Assembly: GCA_051001455.1 (NCBI GenBank)
Contig: JBPCNH010000030.1
Coordinates: 124,001-188,000, forward strand
Length of the DNA stretch: 64,000 bases
Direction of reading: 5' to 3'
Origin: JBPCNH01 sp051001455
Lineage (GTDB): Bacteria; Actinomycetota; CADDZG01; WHSQ01
Shown here: piece after piece, positions 8,381 through 16,714 of the stretch
How positions within the stretch are numbered: position 1 is the first letter of the stretch
Layout: the number at the start of each line of letters is the position of its first letter
The notes under the pieces: model-generated
Seen by the model: only the letters and a program-made list of their open reading frames with translations
Databases searched by the model: none
Told to the model about the DNA's origin: nothing
Position numbers and translations under genes: made by a program

Positions 8381-10381
8381 ATGCCGAACCGCTTAGCAGA
8401 CGAAAACTCCCCATACCTGCTCCAACACGCCGAGAACCCCGTCGACTGGTACCCGTGGGGAGAGGAGGCTCTGGCACTCGCTAAAGAAAAGGACAAGCCG
8501 ATCCTCCTATCGGTGGGCTATGCCGCCTGCCACTGGTGTCACGTGATGGAGCGTGAGTCGTTCGAGGATCCGAACGTGGCGCGCGTGATGAACGAACTCT
8601 TCGTCCCCGTGAAGGTCGACCGGGAAGAAAGGCCCGATATCGACGCGGTGTACATGGAAGCCGTGCAGACGATGACGGGGCGGGGCGGCTGGCCGATGAC
8701 GGTGTTTCTCACTCCCGAGGGCGTGCCTTTCTATGGCGGTACCTACTTCCCTCCTGAAGACCGCCACGGCATGCCCTCCTTCAAGCGATTGATGATCGCG
8801 GTGGCCGACGCGTGGAAGACCAAGCGATCCGAGGTCGAAGATCAGGGCCGCCACCTCGTAGAACACATCGGTTCATACGCACGGATCACGCCATCGGAAG
8901 ACGAGATAACAACCGAGATCCTCGGGCTGGCATTCGAGGGACTCGCGTCGTCGTTCGACACCGCACACGGTGGATTTGGCGGCGCTCCCAAGTTCCCTCA
9001 ACCCATGACGATCGATCTCTTGATGAGGCTCGGGCGACGCGGGCGGCCCGAAGCGCTGCAGATGGCAAAGCGAACCCTGGACGCTATGGCGGCGGGCGGG
9101 ATCTACGACCAGCTGGCAGGAGGGTTCGCGCGCTATTCGGTCGACGCAGGGTGGATCGTGCCGCACTTCGAGAAGATGCTCTACGACAACGCTCAGCTAC
9201 TCCGTACCTACGCGGCCTCCTGGCTACTGACGGGGTCGGAAAGACACGGCCGGGTAGCTCGGGCTACCGCCACCTGGATGTTGGACGAGATGCGCGATCC
9301 CGCAGGTGGTTTCTGGTCGACGATCGACGCCGACTCGGAGGGTGAGGAAGGTAAGTACTACGTCTGGACGCTAGATGAGGTCAGGGCCATCGCGGGGGAC
9401 GACGCAGACGCCGCTATAACCGCGTGGGGGATGACGGAAGAAGGAAACTTCGAGGGAAAGAACATCCCCGTGTACACGGGCCGGCCGGCCGACGCGGAGT
9501 CAGTTGAACGGGCGCGATCGAAGCTGCTTGCCCGGCGCAAGGAACGAGTACCTCCCGCAACCGACAACAAAGTGCTAACAGCTTGGAACGGTCTCGCTGC
9601 ATCGTCATTGGCGCAAGCCGGAATCATCCTCGACGAACCGACCTGGGTAAAGGCGGCGTCTGAGGCTATGGAGTTCGTCTTCGAGGTGATGAGGAAGGAC
9701 GGCCGGATGATGCGTTCGTTCCGCGACGGCGCCGTCAAGCATCTGGGTTTCGCCGAGGATTACGCGTTCACACTCGAAGCATGCCTGTCGTTGTTCGAAG
9801 CTACCCACGAGAAACGCTGGCTCGAAGAAGCACGCTGGACGGCCGATGAGGCGATCCGGTTGTTCCTCGACGAGACTCGGGGCGGATTCTTCACTACGGG
9901 CAGCGATGCCGAGCAACTCGTTTCCCGCGCGAAGGATCTCGTCGACAACGCCCAACCTTCAGCAAACTCCGTATTCGCAGTAGAGCTTCAACGTCTGGCC
10001 CTCATCACGGAAAAGACCGATTACGAGGGAAACGCGGTGAACATCTTGCGTCTCGTGACCGGGGGGATATCCAGATCTCCGCTGGGATTCGGACACATGC
10101 TCAAAGCGGTCGACCTCTACACGGGCGATCCCCTCGAGATCGTGTTGATCGGGGATCTATCCGCGCGGGATACGCAGGCGCTGCTCGAGACCGTCCGAGA
10201 ACGGTTCATCCCCAACAAGGTTGTGATCGTTTCCGACGGAACAGGTCCCGCCTTCACCCCACTGCTCGAAGGTCGAAGCCGCATAGACGATGCGGCAACG
10301 GCATACGTTTGCAGGCGAGGTGTCTGCGCTTCACCGGTGAACCGACCCGAGGAGCTGGCAGAGATCCTTCCGGCACGATGA
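8381..10381 (+). CDS. YyaL/DUF255 family thioredoxin-domain protein
   Basis: A 666-residue protein of the YyaL/SSP411 family. The first 160 residues are a thioredoxin-like DUF255 domain beginning NRLADENSPYLLQHAENPVDWYPWG with the conserved ACHWCHVMERESF motif; a long alpha-barrel domain resembling glycan epimerases follows (PHFEKMLYDNAQLL, TAWNGLAASSLAQAG, SANSV). The family is widespread but its substrate is not established. The ATG is at the start of the conserved block. ATGA overlap with arfB downstream shows the two are cotranslated. Confidence 0.9.
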   Translation: MPNRLADENSPYLLQHAENPVDWYPWGEEALALAKEKDKPILLSVGYAACHWCHVMERESFEDPNVARVMNELFVPVKVDREERPDIDAVYMEAVQTMTGRGGWPMTVFLTPEGVPFYGGTYFPPEDRHGMPSFKRLMIAVADAWKTKRSEVEDQGRHLVEHIGSYARITPSEDEITTEILGLAFEGLASSFDTAHGGFGGAPKFPQPMTIDLLMRLGRRGRPEALQMAKRTLDAMAAGGIYDQLAGGFARYSVDAGWIVPHFEKMLYDNAQLLRTYAASWLLTGSERHGRVARATATWMLDEMRDPAGGFWSTIDADSEGEEGKYYVWTLDEVRAIAGDDADAAITAWGMTEEGNFEGKNIPVYTGRPADAESVERARSKLLARRKERVPPATDNKVLTAWNGLAASSLAQAGIILDEPTWVKAASEAMEFVFEVMRKDGRMMRSFRDGAVKHLGFAEDYAFTLEACLSLFEATHEKRWLEEARWTADEAIRLFLDETRGGFFTTGSDAEQLVSRAKDLVDNAQPSANSVFAVELQRLALITEKTDYEGNAVNILRLVTGGISRSPLGFGHMLKAVDLYTGDPLEIVLIGDLSARDTQALLETVRERFIPNKVVIVSDGTGPAFTPLLEGRSRIDDAATAYVCRRGVCASPVNRPEELAEILPAR

Positions 10382-10803
10382 GCAACATACGCGTGGGACG
10401 GATCCTCGTGATCCCCGAAGCAGAGATCGACATGCGTTTCACAACCTCCGGCGGGCCGGGCGGCCAGCATGCGAACAAGTCATCCACGAAGGTGGAGCTC
10501 GTCTGGAATCCGCTCAAGTCCTCGGTGCTCTCGGAACGCCAGAGGTCTCTTCTGAGATCGCATCTTCGGCACCGCATGAACAATGCCGGTGAGATACGCG
10601 TGAGCGGTGATTCATCGCGCTCCCAGTTGCGGAACCGGCAGGAAGCAGAACGCCGGCTGGCGCGTCTGATCGGAGAGGCGCTGCGGCCTCGAAAGGTAAG
10701 GAGAGCGACCAAGCCGACAACGGGAAGTCGCGAGAGAAGACTGCGAGATAAACGTCACCGGTCCGAGGTGAAGAAGCTGCGTCGGCAAGGTCCCGATCAC
10801 TAG
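10378..10803 (+). CDS. arfB: Alternative ribosome-rescue peptidyl-tRNA hydrolase ArfB
   Basis: Releases peptides from ribosomes stalled on truncated mRNA. The 141-residue product has the release-factor catalytic motif within FTTSGGPGGQHANKSSTKVEL (GGQ near residue 28) and a highly basic C-terminal tail (RRLRDKRHRSEVKKLRRQ) that in this family threads into the empty mRNA channel. It lacks the stop-codon recognition domain of true release factors. The ATG overlaps the upstream TGA as ATGA. The frame remains open upstream inside the preceding gene but that part is not homologous. Confidence 0.92.
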   Translation: MSNIRVGRILVIPEAEIDMRFTTSGGPGGQHANKSSTKVELVWNPLKSSVLSERQRSLLRSHLRHRMNNAGEIRVSGDSSRSQLRNRQEAERRLARLIGEALRPRKVRRATKPTTGSRERRLRDKRHRSEVKKLRRQGPDH

Positions 10804-10892
10804 GCGCCGCATGAGAAGGCGTGACTGCGGCAAAGACCGGCCCCGCGCAGGTCGTCTGCTGCCCTCCAAGCACTACGCACTAGACTCCGCCC

Positions 10893-11501
10893 ATGCTCGA
10901 CGACTCGTACCGAGCGATGCTCCGACACTTCGGCACGTTCTTCTTGGTACCGGCCGTAGTGATCGCTCCCCTCCATCTCGCCTATGCCTTTGCGTTTCGC
11001 GAAGTCATCGCGCTGGGCGAGCTGCACAGCGCGATCGAAGCTCTCCCAAGAGGCGCCGATGTGCGCGGGATCACGGGCAGCGACATCGCTACCGCCCGGC
11101 TCGTCTTCTGGGGCTTGGTTGCGGTTGAGATCCTTCTGGTACCGATCTTCGCCGCCGTCACCCGTCGCGCCATGAAAGCCGAAGAGGGTGAGCGGATCGG
11201 AAGGATCCTCGGCTACTGGCAAGGGCTACGGGACGAGAAAGGGGGTGGGCATCCGCCCACCGGGGTGCTGGTGCCGGCGGTCCTGATCACCGGCATGATC
11301 GCCATCCTCGCGTCCCAGGTCGTCGCGCCGCTCGTCCAGGTCGTTCCCAGCTCCCTCGCCTGGGCAGTCGCCGGGCTCGGGGCGACGACGGCGCATTGTC
11401 TGGCCGCGCCGTTCCTGCTCGTTCCGTGGGCGTGGACCACAGGGACCGGGGCCGATAGCGCGCCATCTCAATTAGGTCGCGCGCCGGCCGGCGAGAGTTG
11501 A
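10893..11501 (+). CDS. Four-helix membrane protein coupled to M41 protease
   Basis: A 202-residue protein that I do not recognise. Hydrophobic segments are visible near residues 14-33 (TFFLVPAVVIAPLHLAYAF), 66-86 (LVFWGLVAVEILLVPIFAAV), 123-145 and 150-180. The C-terminus is polar and Ala/Gly-rich. Its TGA overlaps the TTG start of the next gene, an FtsH-like M41 peptidase, so the two are probably made together. I infer that it could act as membrane anchor or substrate adaptor for that protease, which has no transmembrane region of its own. Confidence 0.7.
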   Translation: MLDDSYRAMLRHFGTFFLVPAVVIAPLHLAYAFAFREVIALGELHSAIEALPRGADVRGITGSDIATARLVFWGLVAVEILLVPIFAAVTRRAMKAEEGERIGRILGYWQGLRDEKGGGHPPTGVLVPAVLITGMIAILASQVVAPLVQVVPSSLAWAVAGLGATTAHCLAAPFLLVPWAWTTGTGADSAPSQLGRAPAGES

Positions 11502-12304
11502 TCGATTACTTCTTGAAGCGCCGTTCGCATGACGAGGACATGGACCGGGAAGATCTAAGAGAAGAGCTTGCGTCTATGACTCTCGGCTACAGCCCCGCCA
11601 AGCTCGAGCACATCCTCGACGAAGCTCTCGTGTGGGCGCTGCGGGATGGGCGACGTGAGCTCAGTTGGCCGGACGTCCAGAACGCCCGGCTGTCGGCCGA
11701 GATCGGCCTGGGCCAGCCGGTTGCCTACACCGAGCGCGAACGCAAGCTGATCGCGACGCACGAGGCAGGACACGCCGTAGCCGCGTTCCTGTGCGCTAAG
11801 GAGTATCGCAAGCTCGAGGTCCTTTCGATCATCAAGCGACGGTCGGCCTTGGGCCTCCTCGCTCACTCCGATATCGAGGAGCGCTTCACCAAGACCCGCT
11901 CCGAGCTGCTGCCCACGCTCAAGATCATGCTGGGGGGCATGGCGGCCGAACGCCTCTTCTTCGGGGAATCCGGCACCGGCCCCTCATCGGATCTCCAAGC
12001 GGCGACGGCGCTCGCTGCTCAGATGGTCGGCTCCTACGGGATGGGTTCGAGTCTCGTTTCTTACGAAGCGGTGAACAACGGTGGCCAATCCTCACCCAAC
12101 ATCGTCGCCAAGGTGCTGACCAATGAAGACGCACGCGCCGAGGTGGAAGAGATCCTCAAGAGCGAGCGCGATGAGGTCCAGAGTCTCCTCGAGAGCAACG
12201 TCGACCTCGTCGAAGCGCTACGCGACTCGTTGGTGGAGAAAGAAGAGCTGCTTGGAGACGACATCATGTCGGTGCTCGAGAAAGCACTGGCCGACCGCCC
12301 TTAG
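11498..12304 (+). CDS. FtsH-like M41 zinc peptidase lacking the AAA ATPase core
   Basis: A 268-residue protein matching only the C-terminal part of FtsH. Residues 5-67 resemble the AAA lid subdomain (EELASMTLGYSPAKLEHILDEA compares with FtsH TpGfsGADLenLvNEA). Residues 78-268 are an M41 peptidase with zinc motif HEAGH at 88-92 and the downstream aspartate ligand region GTGPSSDLQAAT near 160-170. Walker A, Walker B, SRH and N-terminal membrane helices are absent. The frame shows no sign of a lost upstream half: the preceding overlapping gene encodes an unrelated membrane protein. TTG start, overlapping TGA as TTGA. Stops overlap with the convergent mca gene. Confidence 0.85.
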   Translation: MIDYFLKRRSHDEDMDREDLREELASMTLGYSPAKLEHILDEALVWALRDGRRELSWPDVQNARLSAEIGLGQPVAYTERERKLIATHEAGHAVAAFLCAKEYRKLEVLSIIKRRSALGLLAHSDIEERFTKTRSELLPTLKIMLGGMAAERLFFGESGTGPSSDLQAATALAAQMVGSYGMGSSLVSYEAVNNGGQSSPNIVAKVLTNEDARAEVEEILKSERDEVQSLLESNVDLVEALRDSLVEKEELLGDDIMSVLEKALADRP

Positions 12305-13164
12305 TCAAGTCCTTCGAACAGGTCTTGCTCGATCTCCGGCACATCCACGGTCGAATAGACGAGCGTGTAATCCTCCCAGGGATAAACCTTGCGATGCAGG
12401 TCATCGGAGATCGCGAACCAGAAAGAGTCGGGATCGATCTGCGTCGCATGGGCCAACAGCGCTTTGCTTCGCAGCTCCACCCAGTCACCCACGTCGATCT
12501 GACCCGTGATCTTGGGCTCCATGAAGCCCATGGCGTCCCAGTTCTCTAGCCATCCCGCGTACGGCGCTTCGGTCCCCTCCTCTACAGCCGCATCGTTGAG
12601 CTTCTGGAACCGCAGCTTGGTGAACGTGGCGAAGTAATAAAGCTTCGATGGCTTCCACGCCGGCCCCTTATCGGGGAAACGCTCTGGATCGCCGGCTTCG
12701 TAAAAGGCGCGTGTGCCCCACTCGTGGACACGGATGTGATCGGGGTGCTCGTAACCACGAGACTCGTCGTAACAAAGGACCACCTCGGGTCGTTCTTTAC
12801 GGATGATCTCGACCAGGCGCCCGACCGCGGCTTCAGGATCGGCGTTCCAGAACGCGTCCGGGTGCTTGTTCGATTCGGTGTTGGGCATCCCCGAGTCGCG
12901 GTAGCCCAGTTGATAGATCTCTTCGACACCGAGGAGATCGCAAGCGGTAGCCAGCTCTGCCTCTCGCAACTCGCGCATGCGTTCTTTGATGCCGGGCTTA
13001 TCCATACGCGGGTTGAGGATGTCCCCTTCGGCGCCGTCCGTAGCGCACACGAGGACGACGCGCACGCCTTCGTGCGCGTATTTGGCCATCGTCCCCGACC
13101 CTTTCGACGACTCATCGTCCGGGTGTGCATGGATGGCGAGGAGACAGCGCCGTTTATCGGTCAC
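12301..13164 (-). CDS. mca: Mycothiol S-conjugate amidase
   Basis: Zinc amidase that cleaves mycothiol conjugates of electrophiles and drugs so the mercapturate can be exported. The 287-residue protein belongs to the PIG-L/LmbE fold, with AIHAHPDDESSKGSGTMA holding the first metal ligands and YEHPDHIRVHEWG a later one. The ESSKG and the C-terminal FWFAISDDLHRKVYPWEDY stretch favour Mca over the deacetylase MshB. I chose the GTG beginning VTDKRRCLLAIHAHPDDE; an upstream ATG would add 12 residues and run into the divergent gene. Mycothiol is confined to Actinomycetota, so this gene is a taxonomic marker. Confidence 0.88.
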   Translation of the reverse strand: MTDKRRCLLAIHAHPDDESSKGSGTMAKYAHEGVRVVLVCATDGAEGDILNPRMDKPGIKERMRELREAELATACDLLGVEEIYQLGYRDSGMPNTESNKHPDAFWNADPEAAVGRLVEIIRKERPEVVLCYDESRGYEHPDHIRVHEWGTRAFYEAGDPERFPDKGPAWKPSKLYYFATFTKLRFQKLNDAAVEEGTEAPYAGWLENWDAMGFMEPKITGQIDVGDWVELRSKALLAHATQIDPDSFWFAISDDLHRKVYPWEDYTLVYSTVDVPEIEQDLFEGLD

Positions 13165-13182
13165 GCTCGGTAGGCTAACCCT

Positions 13183-13671
13183 GTGGAAGACGAAGGGCAC
13201 TCACCCGATTACTTCGACAAGGCCCGCACCGTTGCCGTTGCCGGACTCATAGTCGCCGCCTTGTTGGCGATCCTTGGATCCCTCCTCGACTGGGTGCACA
13301 TAACTCCTCCCAACATCCTGCCTCCAGGAGAAGCGCCCAATGTTGAGCCGTTCACCGGCGTCGAGGCCCAAGATGGGTTGTGGGTCATCTCGGGGGCTCT
13401 CATCCTGCTCGCGTGCGGCGTGGGGTTGCTGTTGCGCCGCCGGGGCGCTTACGCCCTGCTGGCTTTCGTGATCTCGGTAGTTATCGGAGCCATAGCCGTG
13501 GCCGACTACCGAGGTCTAGGTGAGGTCTCGTCCGCGATCTCGAGGCGCATGAACATCGTCGGTGACGCGTCTGCAGGTATCGGACTGAAGCTCGTTGCGG
13601 TATCCGCGCTGATCGGTTTGATCTCGTCGGTGATCGGGCTGGCAGCCACACCGAAAAGAACCAGCGACTAG
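13183..13671 (+). CDS. Four-helix membrane protein of unknown function
   Basis: A 162-residue protein that I do not recognise. After a short acidic N-terminus (EDEGHSPDYFDKA) there are four hydrophobic helices: near residues 17-38, 66-84, 88-106 and 134-154. An extracytoplasmic loop of about 25 residues follows helix 1. The GTG start lies 18 bases from the divergent mca start, so both are read from one short intergenic region. It is followed by the F420-type oxidoreductase 46 bases later on the same strand. Confidence 0.7.
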   Translation: MEDEGHSPDYFDKARTVAVAGLIVAALLAILGSLLDWVHITPPNILPPGEAPNVEPFTGVEAQDGLWVISGALILLACGVGLLLRRRGAYALLAFVISVVIGAIAVADYRGLGEVSSAISRRMNIVGDASAGIGLKLVAVSALIGLISSVIGLAATPKRTSD

Positions 13672-13717
13672 AGAGTGTCGCCGTTTGCCCTGTGGGGCTC
13701 CGGGTACGGGATGTTCG

Positions 13718-14668
13718 ATGACGAACTTCGGCTACAAGCTGTCCTCGGAGGAGCATTCGGCGCCGGATCTGGTGCGAAATGCCCGGCGCGCCGAAGAGGT
13801 CGGTTTCGACTTTGGTGCCATCTCCGACCACTTCCACCCCTGGATCGACAAACAGGGCGAGAGCCCCTTTGTGTGGGGCGTCATCGGCGCCATCGGTCAA
13901 GCAACCACCAACCTCCGGATCCTGACCGGTGTGACCTGCCCGTCTATCCGGGTCCATCCGGCGATCGTGGCGCAAGCATCTGCCACCGCGGCCTCATTGA
14001 TGCCGGGTCGCTTCATGCTCGGACTCGGCAGCGGGGAGAACCTGAACGAACACGTGCTCGGCGACAGGTGGCCGGCGGCGGGAGAACGCATCGAGATGCT
14101 CACCGAAGCGATCGAGGTGATCCGCTCGCTATGGAAGGGCGGCAATACCAATCACAGAGGCAAGCACTACACGGTAGAGAACGCGCGCATCTACTCGCTT
14201 CCGGAAGAGCTGCCGCCGGTGATCGTCGCAGGTAGCGGCAAGAAAGCGATCGCTCTCGCCGGGAAGAACGACGGTCTGATAAGTCTCGCTCCAGACGAAG
14301 ACCTGCTAGCCACCTTCGACCACGCGGGCGGCGCCGGGAAACCGAAATTCGCCGAAGTGAATATCTGCTGGGGGCCTGACGAAACCGAAGCCGTGACCAC
14401 CGCGCTCGAGTGGTGGCCGGTCGGAGGAATAGGCGGCGAGCTGATGCAAGAGCTTCCCCTACCGCGCCACTTCGAACAAGCCGCGAGCACGGTTCGCCCA
14501 GACGATCTCACCAAGACGATCTCTTGCGGTCCCGACCCCGACAAACATGCAGCCAACATCAAGAAATTCATAGAGGCGGGTTACGACCACATCTGGATCC
14601 ACCAGATAGGCCCCGACCAATCCGGCTTCCTAGACTTCGCCGCCAAAGACCTCCTACCGCGCCTCTAA
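13718..14668 (+). CDS. F420-type LLM class oxidoreductase, G6PDH-like subfamily
   Basis: A 316-residue TIM-barrel protein of the luciferase-like monooxygenase superfamily. Hallmarks are FGYKLSSEEH at the start, AISDHFHPWIDKQGESPFVWGVIGAI near residue 34, MLGLGSGENLNEHVLG and SGKKAIALAGKNDGLI. These fit the deazaflavin F420-dependent, glucose-6-phosphate-dehydrogenase-like subfamily common in actinobacteria; the true substrate cannot be read from sequence. The ATG at MTNFGYKL is preceded by a weak GGGA. An upstream ATG eleven codons earlier has no similarity support. Confidence 0.88.
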   Translation: MTNFGYKLSSEEHSAPDLVRNARRAEEVGFDFGAISDHFHPWIDKQGESPFVWGVIGAIGQATTNLRILTGVTCPSIRVHPAIVAQASATAASLMPGRFMLGLGSGENLNEHVLGDRWPAAGERIEMLTEAIEVIRSLWKGGNTNHRGKHYTVENARIYSLPEELPPVIVAGSGKKAIALAGKNDGLISLAPDEDLLATFDHAGGAGKPKFAEVNICWGPDETEAVTTALEWWPVGGIGGELMQELPLPRHFEQAASTVRPDDLTKTISCGPDPDKHAANIKKFIEAGYDHIWIHQIGPDQSGFLDFAAKDLLPRL

Positions 14669-14823
14669 CCCGCGCCACGCACCGAACGGCAGGGCGGTCG
14701 CGCAAACAGCCGTGAGGGCCCGGTTTCACCCCGGAGCGATGCCTGGGTTCTTGTTTGGAGGAGCGGAGCGGGTGGGACCGGGCCCGGAAGGCGGTCGCGC
14801 ACACAGCCGATGCTTCGGGACGC
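14669..14823. repeat. Convergent intergenic region with 20-bp direct repeats around a 16-bp inverted repeat
   Basis: No gene is visible here, between the convergent oxidoreductase and nadA genes. The segment holds a 20-base direct repeat, GGCGGTCGCGCANACAGCCG, at 14693-14712 and 14790-14809 (one mismatch). Just inside lie inverted arms at 14716-14731 and 14770-14785 that match at 14 of 16 positions (GGGCCCGGTTTCACCC against GGGTGGGACCGGGCCC). The inverted arms could act as a bidirectional terminator. The nested layout also recalls a very small transposable element. Confidence 0.6.
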
Positions 14824-15816
14824 TTAGCTAATAGAAATCATCCGCTCTATCGGGAGGCGAGCCTTAGCGGCTATGTCCGGGGGGACGTCTACCTCGTAGG
14901 ACGAGGTGTCTCCGGCGTCGAGTGCCTGGAGGCAGCGCAGGAGCTTCTGCGGCGTGATCATCTTCATGTAGCCGCATACGGCTGCTTCGTTCGCCGCGAT
15001 CATCTGGGCTTCGGGGTTCTCTTTACGGAGCCGGTGCATCATCCCGGTTTCCGTAGCGATGATGAACTCCTTCGCGGGAGACTCCTTCATGCGCCGCACC
15101 ATGCCTCCTGTACCGAGCACGAAGGATCGGTCGGCAGGAAGATCGCCCGTCGACATCAGGTACATGCACTGTGACGAGCACCCGCATTCGGGATGGACGT
15201 GCAGCTCGGCGCCGGGGTGCTCGGCCATCGTTTGCTGGATGTGGGAGGGCTCGATGCCGGCGTGCACATGACACTCACCCATCCAGATGTGCATCTTGCG
15301 GCCGGTGACGCGCTCGACATGCGCGCCGAGAAACATATCGGGGCCGAACAGGATCTCTTTATCGGCAGGGATCGACTCGACGATCCTGGCCGCGTTGGCA
15401 GAAGTCACGCAATAATCGGTTTCCGCCTTCACTGCCGCGGTGGTGTTCACGTACATCACGACCACCGCGCCGGGATGCTCCGCCTTCCACGCGCGTAGTT
15501 CGTCGGCGGTTATAGACGCTGCCAGTGAGCATCCTGCCTCGGTGTCGGGGATGAGCACCTTCTTCTCCATCGACAAGATCTTGGCGCTCTCTGCCATGAA
15601 GTGGACGCCGCAGAAGACGATCGTCGGTTCGTCGACGCGCGCCGAGATGCGGGAGAGTTCGAGAGAATCTCCGACGAAATCGGCCACATCCTGAACCGCG
15701 GGGACCTGATAGTTATGCGCAACGATCACTGCGTTGTTGCGCCGCGCCAGCGCGCGAACCTCGCCGGCCCATTCTTCCGTAACCCCGGTTGCCAGGGCCT
15801 CCTGGGTGAGGACCAT
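14824..15816 (-). CDS. nadA: Quinolinate synthase A
   Basis: [4Fe-4S] enzyme that condenses iminoaspartate with dihydroxyacetone phosphate to quinolinate in de novo NAD synthesis. The 330-residue protein shows cysteines expected to bind the cluster in FCGVHFMAESAKIL, AGCSLAASI and HPECGCSSQC, plus NYQVPAVQDVADFVGDSLELS near the N-terminus. ATG overlaps the nadC stop as TGATG, so nadC and nadA are coupled. The usual third gene, nadB (aspartate oxidase), is missing from this pair. Confidence 0.96.
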   Translation of the reverse strand: MVLTQEALATGVTEEWAGEVRALARRNNAVIVAHNYQVPAVQDVADFVGDSLELSRISARVDEPTIVFCGVHFMAESAKILSMEKKVLIPDTEAGCSLAASITADELRAWKAEHPGAVVVMYVNTTAAVKAETDYCVTSANAARIVESIPADKEILFGPDMFLGAHVERVTGRKMHIWMGECHVHAGIEPSHIQQTMAEHPGAELHVHPECGCSSQCMYLMSTGDLPADRSFVLGTGGMVRRMKESPAKEFIIATETGMMHRLRKENPEAQMIAANEAAVCGYMKMITPQKLLRCLQALDAGDTSSYEVDVPPDIAAKARLPIERMISIS

Positions 15817-16658
15817 CAGCTCTCTACCTCCAGAGCCAGGTCGGCCGCCGGCGCAGAATGGGTCAGTGCACCGACCGAGATGAGGTCCACCCCGGCCTCG
15901 GCATAACGCCTGACGTTCTCGAGGGTGATGCCCCCGGACGCCTCCAGCTCGGCGCGCCCCTGCACCGCCCGCACCGTCTGGGCGACCAGCTCCGGACTCA
16001 TGTTGTCGAGGAGCAACGAACGCGCGCCCGCTTCGATAGCGGCCTCAGCTTCCTCAAGATCTATGACTTCGATCTGGACACGCAGGCCGTCGGCGTTCGC
16101 CAGCGCCCGCTTAGTGGCGGCTACAACTCCACCTGCGGCGGCGATGTGATTGTCTTTGACCAGTAGAGCGTCGTCGAGACGCATACGGTGATTCATCCCG
16201 CCTCCTGCGGCCACCGCATACTTCTCTAGCGTACGGAGTCCAGGAGTGGTCTTGCGCGTGTCGATCACGCGAGCACCCGTCCCTTCGATCGCCTCGACGT
16301 AACGAGCGGTGATCGTTGCTACACCGGACAGCCGCTGCAGGATATTGAGCGCCGTTCTCTCTGCGGTGAGGATGGCGGAGAGCGAACCCTCGATACGAGC
16401 CAACACGTCGCCCGGACGCGTCACCTCGCCGTCGCTCGCCACGGCCGAGAAGGACACCCGATCGGCTCCCGTCTCGAGGAAGCACGCTTCCGCGATCGGA
16501 AGGCCTGCGATCGTTAGATGAGAGCGCGCCTCGATGCGCGCTCTCCCCATCAGCTCGGAAGGCACGACCGCTTCGGTCGTCTTGTCTCCCGTTCCCACGT
16601 CTTCGGCAAGCCATGCCCGTATGGCGGGAAGGAAGGATCCGACATCTAAGGCCTGCAT
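15816..16658 (-). CDS. nadC: Nicotinate-nucleotide pyrophosphorylase (carboxylating)
   Basis: Quinolinate phosphoribosyltransferase that converts quinolinate and PRPP to nicotinate mononucleotide. The roughly 280-residue product has the family features EDVGTGDKTTEAVV near the N-terminus, NILQRLSGVATITARYVEA, RKTTPGLRTLEKYAV and the phosphate-binding EASGGITLENVRRYAEAGVD region near the C-terminus. I chose the ATG beginning MQALDVGS; a start three codons upstream is possible. It is the first gene of a nadC-nadA pair. Confidence 0.95.
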   Translation of the reverse strand: MQALDVGSFLPAIRAWLAEDVGTGDKTTEAVVPSELMGRARIEARSHLTIAGLPIAEACFLETGADRVSFSAVASDGEVTRPGDVLARIEGSLSAILTAERTALNILQRLSGVATITARYVEAIEGTGARVIDTRKTTPGLRTLEKYAVAAGGGMNHRMRLDDALLVKDNHIAAAGGVVAATKRALANADGLRVQIEVIDLEEAEAAIEAGARSLLLDNMSPELVAQTVRAVQGRAELEASGGITLENVRRYAEAGVDLISVGALTHSAPAADLALEVES

Positions 16659-16714
16659 CGTTCTCACATTAGATAGAACAGCAACGGGTGACCGAACCTT
16701 CCTCTGCCTAGCGA

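Noticed and set aside
11498..11520. Frameshift explanation for the truncated FtsH-like protein
   Set aside because: No Walker A or Walker B sequence is found in any frame upstream; the overlapping preceding gene is a membrane protein.
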